64,000 nt of DNA from DATFVJ01 sp963826515 (GTDB lineage: Bacteria; Actinomycetota; Actinomycetes; Streptosporangiales; Streptosporangiaceae), in assembly GCA_963826515.1 (NCBI GenBank), contig CAWGXI010000016.1, positions 310,001-374,000 of the forward strand, given 5' to 3'. The stretch's first letter is position 1, and every line of letters begins with the position of its first letter. The position numbers were made by a program, and so were the translations under genes. The notes below the pieces were generated by a model that saw nothing but the letters and a program-made list of their open reading frames with translations, was not told the origin of the DNA and searched no databases. Positions 1 to 9,120 of this stretch are shown piece after piece.

Positions 1-24
1 TGACATACCTGCCTGACATTCAGC

Positions 25-106
25 ATGACTCGCGGCGCCCGGCAATGACTCGCGGCGCCCGGCCATGGCTTCGCGCCGCCCGGCCATGGCTTCGCGCCGC
101 CCGGCT
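25..106. repeat. Tandem repeat, four copies of a 20-21 bp unit
   Basis: Two copies beginning atgactcgcggcgcccggc are followed by two beginning atggcttcgcgccgcccggc. The array lies in non-coding sequence ahead of a truncated gene. The unit pairs (two plus two identical) suggest successive duplication. No spacers, so not CRISPR. Confidence 0.85.
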
Positions 107-197
107 ATGACACGGCCCGTTTGACAGCGCCCGTGCCGGGAAGTGCAATGCGACTCCCCGAACCGGGACCGGAGGATAGCCAGCAAGGAGGCCCAGC

Positions 198-359
198 GTG
201 AGCGAGGTTCAGACGGGAACGGTCACCACCAAGGTTCCGGCGCGCGTGGATCGTCTGCCCTGGTTCCGATACTCGTCCCGCAAGACTGCAGGGGTCACGT
301 GGCCCCAGGCCCTGCGCGGTACGCCTGGACGCCCCGCCCGCAGTGCTGATTTAGCCTGA
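198..359 (+). pseudogene. N-terminal remnant of an MFS transporter
   Basis: A GTG with a strong Shine-Dalgarno (AAGGAGG, 185-191) opens a 53-residue frame starting MSEVQTGTVTTKVPARVDRLPW. The ARVDRLPW stretch resembles the cytoplasmic N-terminus of actinobacterial MFS permeases of the 'DRLPWSRWHW' type, which precedes the first membrane helix. Here the frame runs into unrelated sequence after about 23 residues and stops, so only the start of the gene survives. The assignment rests on this short motif from memory of the family. It could also be a chance small ORF, but the ribosome site is unusually good. Confidence 0.45.
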
Positions 360-496
360 ACGGCGGTGCCAGGTGGCACACGGGGGCCAGGCGGCGCTGA
401 CAGTCCGCCGTGATCGTGCAGGATGCGGTGATCGTGCAGGATAGGGACATGGCCTGGTACCGGTCACGGGATCGGGCACAAGCCGGCGGAGGTCGC

Positions 497-1399
497 GTGA
501 GCCCCGATACGCAAAAGCTGGCGGTCGAGGTCGAGGGCCGCACGCTGACGCTGACCAACCTGAACAAGGTGCTCTATCCCGAGACCGGCTTCACCAAGGG
601 CCAGGTGATCGACTACTACCAGCGCATTGCCCATGTGCTGTTGCCGCACATCGCGGGGCGGCCGCTGACACTCAAGCGCTACCCGGACGGTGTGGACCAC
701 GCCTACTTCTACGAGAAGAATGCGCCGAGGCACAGGCCGCCCTGGGTGCCGACGGCGCGGATCGCCTCACCGGGATCCACCAAGGTACGGGACACAGTGG
801 AGTATGTCGTGGCCGGCGACCTGCCGACCTTGATCTGGGCGGCTAACCTCGCCGACCTGGAGATCCACACCCCGATGTGGCGGCTGCCACGCATCGCCGA
901 ACCCGACTTGCTGGTTTTCGACCTCGACCCGGGCGCGCCCGCGAACCTCGCCGACTGCTGTCGTGTGGCGCTGCTCCTGCGACCACTGCTCGAGCAGGCC
1001 GGGCTGCACCCGCTGGCCAAGACCTCCGGGGGCAAGGGCATGCAGTTGTACGCCGCCTTGTCCGGGATGACCTCGGAGCAGGCAAGCGAACTGGCGCGCG
1101 CCCTCGCTGAGCACCTCGAGCAGGCCCAACCGGGCTTGGTCGTGTCCCGGATGACGAAGGCGCTGCGCCCGGGCAAGGTGCTCATCGACTGGAGCCAGAA
1201 CAACGCCGCCAAGACCACCGTCGCACCTTATTCGCTACGGGCCATGGCCCAGCCCACCGTGTCCACGCCGGTCAGCTGGGACGAGGTCGCCGCGTGCCGG
1301 CAGCCCCATGGTCTGACGTTCACAAGCGACGCCGTACTTGACCGGGTGGCCCACAAGGGTGACCTGCTGTCACCGTTGATCACGCCCGAGCCGTCCTGA
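497..1399 (+). CDS. ligD: LigD-type polymerase/primase domain protein (NHEJ)
   Basis: A 300-residue stand-alone LigD polymerase (POL) domain, an archaeo-eukaryotic primase-fold nucleotidyltransferase that fills gaps and adds ribonucleotides at double-strand breaks in bacterial non-homologous end joining. Visible family signatures are NKVLYPETGFTK near the start, GRPLTLKRYPDG with FYEKNAP, the metal-binding DLD in LLVFDLDPG, KTSGGKGMQLY and DWSQNNAAKTTVAPYSLRA at the end. GTG 497 is chosen because GGAGG lies just upstream; an in-frame start at 410 lacks a ribosome site and adds residues outside the family. The ligase and nuclease domains of full LigD are absent. A separate LigC-like ligase lies 1.5 kb downstream on the other strand. 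No Ku gene is visible in the window. Confidence 0.93.
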   Translation: MSPDTQKLAVEVEGRTLTLTNLNKVLYPETGFTKGQVIDYYQRIAHVLLPHIAGRPLTLKRYPDGVDHAYFYEKNAPRHRPPWVPTARIASPGSTKVRDTVEYVVAGDLPTLIWAANLADLEIHTPMWRLPRIAEPDLLVFDLDPGAPANLADCCRVALLLRPLLEQAGLHPLAKTSGGKGMQLYAALSGMTSEQASELARALAEHLEQAQPGLVVSRMTKALRPGKVLIDWSQNNAAKTTVAPYSLRAMAQPTVSTPVSWDEVAACRQPHGLTFTSDAVLDRVAHKGDLLSPLITPEPS

Positions 1400-1533
1400 C
1401 GGCCCGCCCGCCTGCCACCGGTGACCCTGAATGTGCCATCGCGGGTCCCAGACGACCAGTGACGGTACATCCACGGTCAGATCAGCTTGGAGCAGGCTCG
1501 ATGAGGCACGTTGACAGTCGTGCTGTTAGCGGG

Positions 1534-2805
1534 CTAAGCATCACGATCATGGTGGGGAGCGGGCGGGCGGTGCGGGGAAGCCCTTTGTGCTGCATCGAGC
1601 TTCGCCCTGAACCGGCTGAGGAGGCGCTCTGCCGTGCCGGCGGCGCGAGCAGCCGCGTCACGGCTGCGCCGGGCATCGCGCAGGGCGCGCGCCGCCTCCG
1701 CCTCCCGGGTTTGCGCGTGTTCCAGCTGTTTCTCCAGATCCTCGATCAGACGCTCCGCCGCCTGGCGTGCCTCGTTCGCCTCGGTGACTCGCCGCGACGC
1801 ATCGTCGAGCGCGGCGGCGGCATCCCTGGCCACCTCTGCCGCATCGCGCACGTCCTGCTCCGCCGCCTGCACGTCGCGCCGCCGCCGTGCCGCAGCCGCG
1901 GCCTCGCGCTCCCCCGCAGCGGCCGCGGCGTCACGCTGCTCGGGTGTGCCCCCGTCCTTGCGCTGCCGCGCCGCGGCTCCGTCCTCGCGCTCCCCTGCAG
2001 CGGCCGCATCCGTGCGCCGCCGCCCCGCAGCGGCCGTATCCGTGCCCTGCCGCCCCGCAGCGGCCGTATCCGGGCCCCGCTGCCTCAGCCCGGCCGCATC
2101 CGTGCCCCGCTGCCTCAGCCTGGCCGCGTCCTCTCGCTCCCCCACCGACGGCGCGTCCTCAGACTGCGCCGCGGCTCCGTCCGCACGCCCGTGCTTGTCC
2201 GGCGCCTCCGGCTCTTCCCGCACCGCAGGGCGATCCGGCGACGCATCGGCGTTCCGCCGCCGAGTCCGCTGCGCGGGCGATGAGGGAACAGCCACGGCAT
2301 CGGCTACGTCGACGCCGCCAAAACCGGCGTAGGCAAGGCCGGCAGTCAGCCTGCCGGAGCGGACCGCCTCGGCCGCGCCAGGGTCGGCAAGCGCCGCTTC
2401 GAGCGTGGCCTCGACTTCACGCTCGACCTGGTCGCTGACCGGCCTGCCCGCCTGTGCCGCAAGCTGCCTTGCCTGCAGGGCGAGCGCCTGGATGGCCGGA
2501 CGCCGCTGCGCCGATAGGCTGCGCAGCCGATCCCCGGCCATGGCCTGCTGCGCCTCGCGCATCGACTCCCCCAGCTCAAGCAGGCGGTCGACCTGGTCAC
2601 CGGCCTCGCGGACGAGCCTGTTCACCAGCGCGGCACTCGCCGTCGGGCGGCGCAGTTTCTTGATCGCTTCGCTGAGGTCTTTGTTACCCTCGGCCCGTGC
2701 CAGGCGCGCGCGCTCGTCCCTGGACGCCGTGAACTCGGCGGGCGGTAGCCCGTAAAGCTCGTCTGCCACGGGCGCTATGTCCACTCCACTGTTGTACCCG
2801 GCCAC
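1534..2805 (-). CDS. Coiled-coil, Ala/Arg/Glu-rich hypothetical protein beside the NHEJ genes
   Basis: A 423-residue soluble protein with no membrane segment. The N-terminal ~190 residues are compact (DELYGLPPAEFTASRDERARLARAEG, then LSEAIKKLRRPTASAALVNRLVRE). The middle is a low-complexity run of degenerate 10-11 residue repeats (RQRGTDAAGLRQRGPDTAAAG and similar). The C-terminal ~150 residues are a long charged coiled coil. Similar actinobacterial proteins, usually just called hypothetical, share the 'ELYGLPPAEFT..R..LA......LA..I..LRKPT.AAW.VN.L' start; I do not know a function. An alternative GTG at 2784 gives 416 residues. It lies between the LigD polymerase and the LigC-like ligase, so a role in DNA repair or chromosome handling is possible but unproven. 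Confidence 0.75.
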   Translation of the reverse strand: MAGYNSGVDIAPVADELYGLPPAEFTASRDERARLARAEGNKDLSEAIKKLRRPTASAALVNRLVREAGDQVDRLLELGESMREAQQAMAGDRLRSLSAQRRPAIQALALQARQLAAQAGRPVSDQVEREVEATLEAALADPGAAEAVRSGRLTAGLAYAGFGGVDVADAVAVPSSPAQRTRRRNADASPDRPAVREEPEAPDKHGRADGAAAQSEDAPSVGEREDAARLRQRGTDAAGLRQRGPDTAAAGRQGTDTAAAGRRRTDAAAAGEREDGAAARQRKDGGTPEQRDAAAAAGEREAAAAARRRRDVQAAEQDVRDAAEVARDAAAALDDASRRVTEANEARQAAERLIEDLEKQLEHAQTREAEAARALRDARRSRDAAARAAGTAERLLSRFRAKLDAAQRASPHRPPAPHHDRDA

Positions 2806-2902
2806 CAGAACCCGCCGACACGCCGTGCGCTGATTGACAGTCAGCCTGGGGGCGCCCGCAAGCGCACCGCAGCTTCACGATCTGCGCGCCACGCGGCCGC
2901 CG

Positions 2903-3895
2903 TTAGGCTAAAGACTCGCGTGTGACCTCAGCCGGGTCCTTGTCGTCGCGCAGCCCCTGGTAGGACGGGGCGCGCATCCGTCCCGCATTAGTCCAGCCAG
3001 CGAAAGCCACCTCGGCCACCAGGAGTGGCTCCACCCAGATGGCGCCGCGGGCCTGCGGCGCAGGAACCGGAGCGGCAAACGGCGACAGGGCCCGTGCAAG
3101 TGGAGCCAGCTTCCGCTCGAGCAGGCGCAGGGCCTGCTGGCTGAACCCGGTCCCCACCCGGCCGGCGTAGGCCAGCCCGCCCCCGGCCTGAACGCCGACG
3201 AGCAACGATCCGATCCGCCCGGCGCGGCCACCTTCGCCTGGGTTGATGCCACCGATCACGACCTCCTGCCTGTGCACGTGCTTCATCTTCCGCCAGTCGC
3301 CCGACCGAGCGCCTGAGCGGTACGCGGATACGAGCCGCTTGGCGACGACGCCTTCCAGACCCTGGCTCACCGCAGCCGCAAGCACGTCCTCGCCGGCCGC
3401 GTCGGTGAACGCGGGCGGGGTCTGCCAGAACCGGGCGGCCAGGCCGAGGCCGTCAAGCAGTTCGCGCCGGCGTGCGTACGCCAGGTCGAGCAGCGGCCGC
3501 CCGTCCAGCTGCAGCAAGTCGAACACCAGGTATGCGACCGGCACCTGCCCGGACAGCCGCGCCGCCTGAGCGGCGGAGGTGACGTGCATGCGCTGCTGCA
3601 GTGCCTCGAAGCTCGGGCGGCCGCCGTCGAAGCCTACGATCTCGCCGTCAAGCAACATCTGCCGCGCCCCGGCCGCCGCACCGAGCCCGCCCAGTTCTGG
3701 GTAGGCCGCGGCGATGTCACGGCCGGTGCGTGAAAGCAGCCGTATCAGCCGGCCGCCTTCGACGTAGGCGCCCGCGCGCTGCCCGTCCCACTTCATCTCG
3801 AACGCCCAGCCCCCGGCGCTGCCTGGCAGGCCGCTTGCCGTCGCAAGCATCGGGCGCACCCAGGCAGGCAGCGGCACCACCTCCCGCTGGATCAT
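2903..3895 (-). CDS. ligC: ATP-dependent DNA ligase, LigC-like
   Basis: A 330-residue ATP-dependent DNA ligase: an adenylation domain (about residues 1-200) plus OB-fold domain (about 205-330). Motif I with the adenylated lysine is EMKWDGQR, followed by the RTGRD-type motif Ia region, LDGEIV (motif III), EGVVAKR (motif IV) and DWRKMKH (motif V). It seals nicks; LigC proteins serve alternative end joining and base-excision repair in actinobacteria. ATG 3895 is chosen because the protein then starts MIQREVVPLPAWVRPMLAT, typical for the family; an upstream start at 4033 would add a Cys/Arg-rich tail translated from the low-complexity 'cgcccgcag' repeats near 3920-3950. With the nearby polymerase-domain gene it forms a split LigD-like set. 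Confidence 0.92.
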   Translation of the reverse strand: MIQREVVPLPAWVRPMLATASGLPGSAGGWAFEMKWDGQRAGAYVEGGRLIRLLSRTGRDIAAAYPELGGLGAAAGARQMLLDGEIVGFDGGRPSFEALQQRMHVTSAAQAARLSGQVPVAYLVFDLLQLDGRPLLDLAYARRRELLDGLGLAARFWQTPPAFTDAAGEDVLAAAVSQGLEGVVAKRLVSAYRSGARSGDWRKMKHVHRQEVVIGGINPGEGGRAGRIGSLLVGVQAGGGLAYAGRVGTGFSQQALRLLERKLAPLARALSPFAAPVPAPQARGAIWVEPLLVAEVAFAGWTNAGRMRAPSYQGLRDDKDPAEVTRESLA

Positions 3896-4099
3896 TCGCC
3901 GTGCGGGATCTCGCCCGCGGCGCCCGCAGCGCCCGCAGCGCCCGCAGCAGCGATGGCGCCGCTGCGCCGCGCCATCGGTTCCTGCGTTCGGGCGGGATCC
4001 CGCCGGTGCCGGCAGACCTCGAGGCTCACCCATCTGGCCTACCCGCGATCACCACCCGCACGCAAGCCCGCGCCGGACCCAGCCTTCAGCTGCATTTCT

Positions 4100-4280
4100 A
4101 GTGGTCTGTCAGAGGGATCCTTTGAGCGAACGGCGTCCAGGTGGGTGCATCGCAAGGCGGTGCTTGTCCTCGACGAGCGCTTCGCTGGTGCTTACGCGCG
4201 ACGACGACAACGCCGCGAGGTGCCCGCATGGGCGTTGTCGTGGACCACAGAGCCGAAGAAGACTCGCCTGACAGACCACT
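4100..4280. mobile_element. MITE-like element, copy 1
   Basis: A 181-bp element bounded by perfect 13-bp inverted repeats AGTGGTCTGTCAG / CTGACAGACCACT, extending to 15 bp with flanking CT/AG. The inner repeat continues imperfectly (GAGGGATCC versus GCGAGTCTTC). It has no credible gene. A core of about 90 bp recurs at 22327-22495 in opposite orientation with only a few differences. Size, terminal repeats and copy number fit a non-autonomous insertion element; its parent transposase is not identified here. CTAG on both sides may be part of the ends or a short target duplication. Confidence 0.8.
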
Positions 4281-4647
4281 AGGAAGGGCGTGCCGCGGGC
4301 TTTCTGGCGGCATTCTGCACATGGTGACTGACGCTGCCGCTGACGACGCACCCGGCGCCGTGCCGCTGCGGTTGCGGCGACGCGGCGACGGGGCACGGCG
4401 CCTGGGTCACGCGGGACTCAGCGCGCCAGATCGGAGACGAGGCGAGCAACGTGATTGCCAGTGCCACGGCGAGCACGACGGCGGTGTAACGCACCACGAT
4501 GCCGACGATCACCAACAGCAATATTCCGCTCGCCAGCCCGGCGGCATTGTGCTGACCAAGCAGGCCGATCAGCACGGACATCAGCCGGATGATCGCCTGG
4601 GCGGCGGCAAGTGCCACGGCCGTCAGCTCGCGCGGTAGTCCAGTCAT
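4279..4647 (-). CDS. Small membrane protein, tail altered by MITE
   Basis: A 122-residue product beginning MTGLPRELTAVALAAAQAIIR. Two hydrophobic helices are visible (about residues 15-31 and 38-66), followed by a Pro/Ala/Arg-rich tail without hydrophobicity. GGGAG stands 7-8 bases ahead of the chosen ATG. The stop codon is formed at the very edge of the MITE (4279-4281), so the natural C-terminus may have been replaced when the element inserted. No family recognised. Other small actinobacterial membrane proteins look alike, so the call is only that of a probable membrane peptide. Confidence 0.45.
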   Translation of the reverse strand: MTGLPRELTAVALAAAQAIIRLMSVLIGLLGQHNAAGLASGILLLVIVGIVVRYTAVVLAVALAITLLASSPIWRAESRVTQAPCPVAASPQPQRHGAGCVVSGSVSHHVQNAARKPAARPS

Positions 4648-5079
4648 CACGCACACTCCCTACGGGCCCTACCGGCCCTACCGGCCCTACCGGCCCTACG
4701 GGCCCTGGGCCCTGGGCCCCACCGGCCACGGAGGGTGCCCGCGGCCGGCGGAACAACCCGGCGGCCGCGACGCCACCGGATTCTCCGCCGTAGCCCACAA
4801 GTCCGCTGCCGTAGCCCACAAGTCCAGGGAAGCCGCTACCGGGCGACGACGTGGGCGCACCAGAGGCGGCACGGCTGTCTCATTTGACGCAGCTGGCACC
4901 TGCCCGCCGGCCATCGACGTCACCGTCACCAGCCGTGCAAACCGTGGCGTACCTGGCGAATTGAGGTAACACTGAGGTAACACTGAGACGCGGGCACGCG
5001 AGGTCAGCCAAACCGGCCGATTCGTGGCGAGGCCTGTCCGCGGTTCCGATCACAGTTCTGCCCAAGAAGGAGATGAGGG
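4648..5079. other. Intergenic stretch with tandem repeats upstream of pgm
   Basis: At about 4660-4725 a 9-bp unit (taccggccc and variants) repeats six to eight times. Further on, 'tagcccacaagtcc' occurs twice (about 4791-4827) and 'tgaggtaacac' twice (about 4963-4985), just ahead of the glycogen operon. No gene, RNA or clear promoter hexamers could be supported; the operon promoter presumably lies in the last 150 bases. Confidence 0.6.
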
Positions 5080-6726
5080 GTGCGAGTGCACGAGCGGGCG
5101 GGCCAGCCGGCCCGGCAATCCGACCTGGTCGACGTGGCGAGGCTGGTCACCGCCTACTACGCCGAACATCCAGACCCGTCCGTACCCGAGCAGTGCGTGG
5201 CGTTCGGTACCTCGGGCCACCGGGGCTCGGCGCTAAGGCTCAGCTTCAACGACGACCATATCGCCGCCACGACCCAGGCGATCTGCGAGCATCGCGCGCG
5301 GGCGGGCATCGACGGACCGCTGTATATGGGCCGCGACACGCACGCGCTGTCTGAGCCCGCAGCCGTGACCGCGCTCGAGGTGCTCGCCGCCAACAACGTG
5401 GATGTGCTCGTGGATCGCAGAGACGGCTACACCCCGACGCCCGCCGTGTCATACGCCATCCTCGCCCACAACGCCGGCCGGGCCAACGGGCTCGCCGACG
5501 GCATCGTGGTCACCCCGTCGCACAACCCGCCAGCGGACGGCGGCTTCAAGTACAACCCGCCCGACGGTGGCCCGGCCAGCTCGCAGATCACGTCGGCTGT
5601 ACAGGACCGGGCCAATGAACTGCTCCGCGGCGGGCTGCGGGAGGTCCGCAGAATCGGTTATGCCCGGGCAAGGGACGCCGCCACGACCGGCTCCTTCGAC
5701 TTCCTCGAGGAGTATGTGTCGCAGTTGCCTGAGGTGGTGGACCTGGACGCGGTGCGCTCGTCGGGGCTGCGAATCGGCGCCGACCCGCTCGGCGGGGCCA
5801 GCGTCGCGTACTGGGCGGAGATCGCCGACCGGTTCGGGCTCGACCTGACCGTCGTCAACCCCGTCGTCGACCCCACCTTCCGGTTCATGACCCTTGACTG
5901 GGACGGCCGGATCCGGATGGACTGCTCGTCGCCGCACGCGATGGCCTCCCTGATCACCCGCAGGACCGAGTTCGACATCGCGACAGGCAACGACACCGAC
6001 GCCGACAGGCATGGAATCGTCACGCCAGCCGCGGGCCTGCTCAACCCGAACCATTACCTTGCCGTTGCTATCGACTACCTCTACGGGCATCGAGAGCGCT
6101 GGCCCGCAGAAGCCGCCGTGGGCAAGACGATGGTCAGCTCGGCAATCATCGACCGGGTAGCCGCTGCGGCCGGCCGCGAGCTGACCGAGGTGCCGGTCGG
6201 GTTCAAGTGGTTCGTGCCCGGGCTGCTCGACGGCACCATCGCCTTCGGTGGCGAGGAGAGCGCTGGTGCCTCGTTCCTCCGCCGCGACGGCCAGGTCTGG
6301 ACCACCGACAAGGACGGCCTCATCCTGGCGTTGCTTGCCGCCGAGATCACCGCGGTGACGGGCCGCACGCCCAGCGAGCGCTACCGCGAGCTCACCGCCA
6401 GGCTCGGCGATCCGGCCTACGCGCGCATCGACGCCCCCGCCGGCCGCGCGCAGAAGGCTGTCCTCGCGCGGCTGTCCCCTGACCAGGTCAACATTCAGGA
6501 ACTGGCCGGTGAGCCGGTGGTCGACCGGCTCACCTCCGCGCCAGGCAACGGCGAGCCGCTCGGCGGCCTGAAGGTCATCACCCGGTCCGGCTGGTTCGCG
6601 GCGCGGCCATCGGGAACCGAGGACGTGTACAAGCTGTACGCGGAGTCGTTCCGCGGCGCGGAACACCTCGCCCGTATCCAGGACGAGGCGCAGCAGATCC
6701 TCGACACCGTGCTGAAGGAGGCGTGA
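5080..6726 (+). CDS. pgm: Phosphoglucomutase, alpha-D-glucose phosphate-specific
   Basis: A 548-residue alpha-phosphohexomutase interconverting glucose-6-phosphate and glucose-1-phosphate. All four active-site loops are visible: the phosphoserine loop VVTPSHNPP, the magnesium loop DTDADRHG, the sugar-binding loop GGEESAGAS and the phosphate-binding loop RPSGTEDVYKLY. GTSGHRG near residue 44 is the N-terminal substrate contact. Length matches the family. The GTG start has AAGGAG seven bases upstream. It is the first gene of an operon, separated by one base from glgC, and supplies glucose-1-phosphate for ADP-glucose and glycogen; in reverse it feeds glycogen breakdown into glycolysis. Confidence 0.97.
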   Translation: MRVHERAGQPARQSDLVDVARLVTAYYAEHPDPSVPEQCVAFGTSGHRGSALRLSFNDDHIAATTQAICEHRARAGIDGPLYMGRDTHALSEPAAVTALEVLAANNVDVLVDRRDGYTPTPAVSYAILAHNAGRANGLADGIVVTPSHNPPADGGFKYNPPDGGPASSQITSAVQDRANELLRGGLREVRRIGYARARDAATTGSFDFLEEYVSQLPEVVDLDAVRSSGLRIGADPLGGASVAYWAEIADRFGLDLTVVNPVVDPTFRFMTLDWDGRIRMDCSSPHAMASLITRRTEFDIATGNDTDADRHGIVTPAAGLLNPNHYLAVAIDYLYGHRERWPAEAAVGKTMVSSAIIDRVAAAAGRELTEVPVGFKWFVPGLLDGTIAFGGEESAGASFLRRDGQVWTTDKDGLILALLAAEITAVTGRTPSERYRELTARLGDPAYARIDAPAGRAQKAVLARLSPDQVNIQELAGEPVVDRLTSAPGNGEPLGGLKVITRSGWFAARPSGTEDVYKLYAESFRGAEHLARIQDEAQQILDTVLKEA

Positions 6727-6727
6727 G

Positions 6728-7966
6728 ATGCCACAGCCGCGAGTGCTAGGAGTCGTCCTGGCCGGGGGGGCGGGCAAACGGCTTGCGCCGCTCACCGCGG
6801 ACCGGGCCAAACCCGCCGTCCCGTTCGGCGGCCTGTACCGGCTGGTCGACTTCGCCCTCTCCAACCTGGTCAACGCCGGCTGCCTGCGCATCTGCGTGCT
6901 CACGCAGTACAAGAGCCACAGCCTCGACCGGCATATCACCACCACCTGGCGGATGAGCACCCTGCTCGGGAACTATGTGACGCCGGTGCCCGCGCAGCAG
7001 CGGCTCGGCCCGCACTGGTACACGGGTTCGGCGGACGCGATCTACCAGTCGCTGAACCTCATCTACGATGAGCGGCCCGACCTGGTGGTGGTGATCGGCG
7101 CCGACCACGTCTACCGGATGGATCCCCGGCAGATGATCAGCCAGCATGTCGACTACGGCGCCGGGGCGACTGTCGCGGCCATTCGCGTGCCGCGGGGCGA
7201 GGCCACGGCGTTCGGCGTGGTCCAGGCGGGCGAGGACGGGCGCTCAGTCGAGGCATTCCTTGAGAAGCCACCCGATCCACCCCCACTGCCAGGCTCGCCA
7301 GACGAGACATTCGCGTCGATGGGCAACTATGTGTTCTCTACGGATGTGCTCGTCGACGCTCTGCGCAAGGATGCGGCCAACCCGACAAGCAGGCACGACA
7401 TGGGCGGCGACATCATGCCCTTGCTGGTGAACGAGCGGCTGGCCCAGGCGTACGACTTCATGACGAACAAGGTGCCAGGAGCGAGCGACAGCGACACGGG
7501 CTACTGGCGGGACGTCGGAACCCTCGACGCCTATTTCGACGCGCACATGGACCTGTGCGCGCCGCTGCCCGCCTTCGATCTCTATAACGACCGCTGGCCG
7601 ATCTACACCGAGGTGCCGTCCCAGCCGCCGGCGAAGTTCGTGCACGACTCCGGCGACAGGGTCGGCCGGGCGATCGACAGCCTGGTCAGCAACGGCGTCA
7701 TCGTCTCGGGCGGCCTCGTCCGCAATTCGGTGCTTTCGCCTGGTGTGCGAGTCAACAGCTGGGCGACGGTGGAGCGGTCGATCGTGCTCAATAACACGGT
7801 CATCGGCCGCCACGCGGTGGTCAGGCACGCCATCCTCGACAAGCACGTGACGGTCCCGGAGGGCGCGGAGATCGGCGTCGACAAGGACCACGACCGGGCG
7901 CGCGGCTTCGTGGTCTCCGACGGAGGGATCACCGTCGTCGGCAAGGGCCAGGTGGTGACACCGTGA
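6728..7966 (+). CDS. glgC: Glucose-1-phosphate adenylyltransferase
   Basis: A 412-residue ADP-glucose pyrophosphorylase that makes ADP-glucose from glucose-1-phosphate and ATP, the committed step of bacterial glycogen synthesis. The nucleotidyltransferase motif GGAGKRLAPLTADRAKPAVPFGG is at the start, followed by NLVNAG, the catalytic region GADHVYRMD, substrate motif FLEKP and GYWRDVGT. The C-terminal third is a left-handed beta-helix with hexapeptide character (SGGLVRNSVLSPGVRVNSWA). The ribosome site GAAGGAGG is embedded in the end of pgm, so translation is probably coupled. The glycogen synthase overlaps its stop. Confidence 0.97.
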   Translation: MPQPRVLGVVLAGGAGKRLAPLTADRAKPAVPFGGLYRLVDFALSNLVNAGCLRICVLTQYKSHSLDRHITTTWRMSTLLGNYVTPVPAQQRLGPHWYTGSADAIYQSLNLIYDERPDLVVVIGADHVYRMDPRQMISQHVDYGAGATVAAIRVPRGEATAFGVVQAGEDGRSVEAFLEKPPDPPPLPGSPDETFASMGNYVFSTDVLVDALRKDAANPTSRHDMGGDIMPLLVNERLAQAYDFMTNKVPGASDSDTGYWRDVGTLDAYFDAHMDLCAPLPAFDLYNDRWPIYTEVPSQPPAKFVHDSGDRVGRAIDSLVSNGVIVSGGLVRNSVLSPGVRVNSWATVERSIVLNNTVIGRHAVVRHAILDKHVTVPEGAEIGVDKDHDRARGFVVSDGGITVVGKGQVVTP

Positions 7967-9120
7967 CCGACGACGCGCTGCGAAGGCTGCGGGTAGCGCT
8001 GCTGACCCGCGAGTACCCTCCCGAGGTTTACGGCGGCGCCGGAGTGCACGTCGAGTACCTCGCCCGCGAGCTTGGCCGCCTTGTCGACCTGACCGTGCAC
8101 TGCCAGGGCGCGGAACGGCCAGGCGCCGTTGCCCACCAGCCATGGGACCGTCTGGCCGGAGCTAACCAGGCGCTGCGGACGATCTCGGCCGACCTGTCGA
8201 TGACCGCAGCTGTCGCGGGCACAGATCTTGTGCATTCCCACACCTGGTACGCGAACCTGGCGGGCCACCTCGCGTCCCTCCTGTATGGCGTGCCGCACGT
8301 CGTCACGGTGCATTCGCTCGAGCCGCTGCGGCCGTGGAAGGCCGAGCAGCTTGGCGGCGGCTATGCCCTGTCGTCCTGGTGCGAGCGGGTGGCTGTCGAA
8401 TCTGCGGCCGCGGTCATCGCGGTGTCGGACGGCATGCGGGCCGACGTGCTCGGCGCCTACCCGGCCGTAGCCGCTGAGCGGGTCAAGGTCATCCGCAACG
8501 GGATCGACACAAACGAGTACGCGCCGGACCCGGGCACCGACGTGCTCGAACGCTACGGCGTCGACCCGCGCAGGCCCATGGTGGTCTTCGTCGGCCGGAT
8601 CACCCGTCAGAAGGGCCTGCCGGTGCTGCTCAGGGCGGCCGCGCACCTCGATCAGGCGGCGCAGCTCGTGCTCTGCGCCGGCCATCCCGACACCGACGAG
8701 CTCGCCGCCGAGGTGGCGGAACTCGCCAGCAGCCTTCAGGCGGCTCGCTCCGGCGTGATCTGGCTGTCCAGGATCCCGAACCGCGAGGTGATCCAGCTGC
8801 TGACGCATGCCACCGCCTTCGCCTGCCCGTCGCTCTACGAGCCGCTCGGCATCGTGAATCTCGAGGCGATGGCGTGCGGCACCGCGGTCGCCGCGTCGCG
8901 CGTGGGCGGTATCCCCGAGGTCGTCATCGACGGCGAGACCGGGTTGCTCGTGCCGCCAGGCGACCCGGCCGCGCTTGCCGATGCCCTCAACACACTCGTC
9001 CGCGACCCGGACCTCGCGGCCACAATGGGCCAGCAGGGAAGAAAGCGCGCCCTCGCCGAGTTCCGCTGGACGGCGGTCGCCGCGCAGACCGAGAAGCTGT
9101 ACACGGAGCTGACGCGCTAA
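7963..9120 (+). CDS. glgA: Glycogen synthase, actinobacterial GT4 type
   Basis: A 385-residue GT-B glycosyltransferase of family 4, using ADP-glucose. In mycobacteria this subfamily (GlgM/GlgA) makes maltose-1-phosphate or extends glucan. Signatures: REYPPEVYGGAGVHVEYLARELG at the N-terminus, HSHTWYANLAG, VAVSDGMRADVL, then in the C-terminal Rossmann domain VFVGRITRQKGLPVLL, SLYEPLGIVNLEAMACGTAVAAS with the catalytic E-x7-E arrangement, and GLLVPPGD. GTG 7963 overlaps the glgC stop by four bases (GTGA). As the last gene of the pgm-glgC-glgA operon it commits ADP-glucose to polysaccharide. Whether it primarily makes maltose-1-phosphate cannot be decided from sequence. Confidence 0.95.
   Translation: MTDDALRRLRVALLTREYPPEVYGGAGVHVEYLARELGRLVDLTVHCQGAERPGAVAHQPWDRLAGANQALRTISADLSMTAAVAGTDLVHSHTWYANLAGHLASLLYGVPHVVTVHSLEPLRPWKAEQLGGGYALSSWCERVAVESAAAVIAVSDGMRADVLGAYPAVAAERVKVIRNGIDTNEYAPDPGTDVLERYGVDPRRPMVVFVGRITRQKGLPVLLRAAAHLDQAAQLVLCAGHPDTDELAAEVAELASSLQAARSGVIWLSRIPNREVIQLLTHATAFACPSLYEPLGIVNLEAMACGTAVAASRVGGIPEVVIDGETGLLVPPGDPAALADALNTLVRDPDLAATMGQQGRKRALAEFRWTAVAAQTEKLYTELTR

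Noticed and set aside
5449..6960. 503-codon open frame antisense to pgm
   Set aside because: Lies entirely opposite pgm and the start of glgC, both certain; composition is typical of an antisense shadow.
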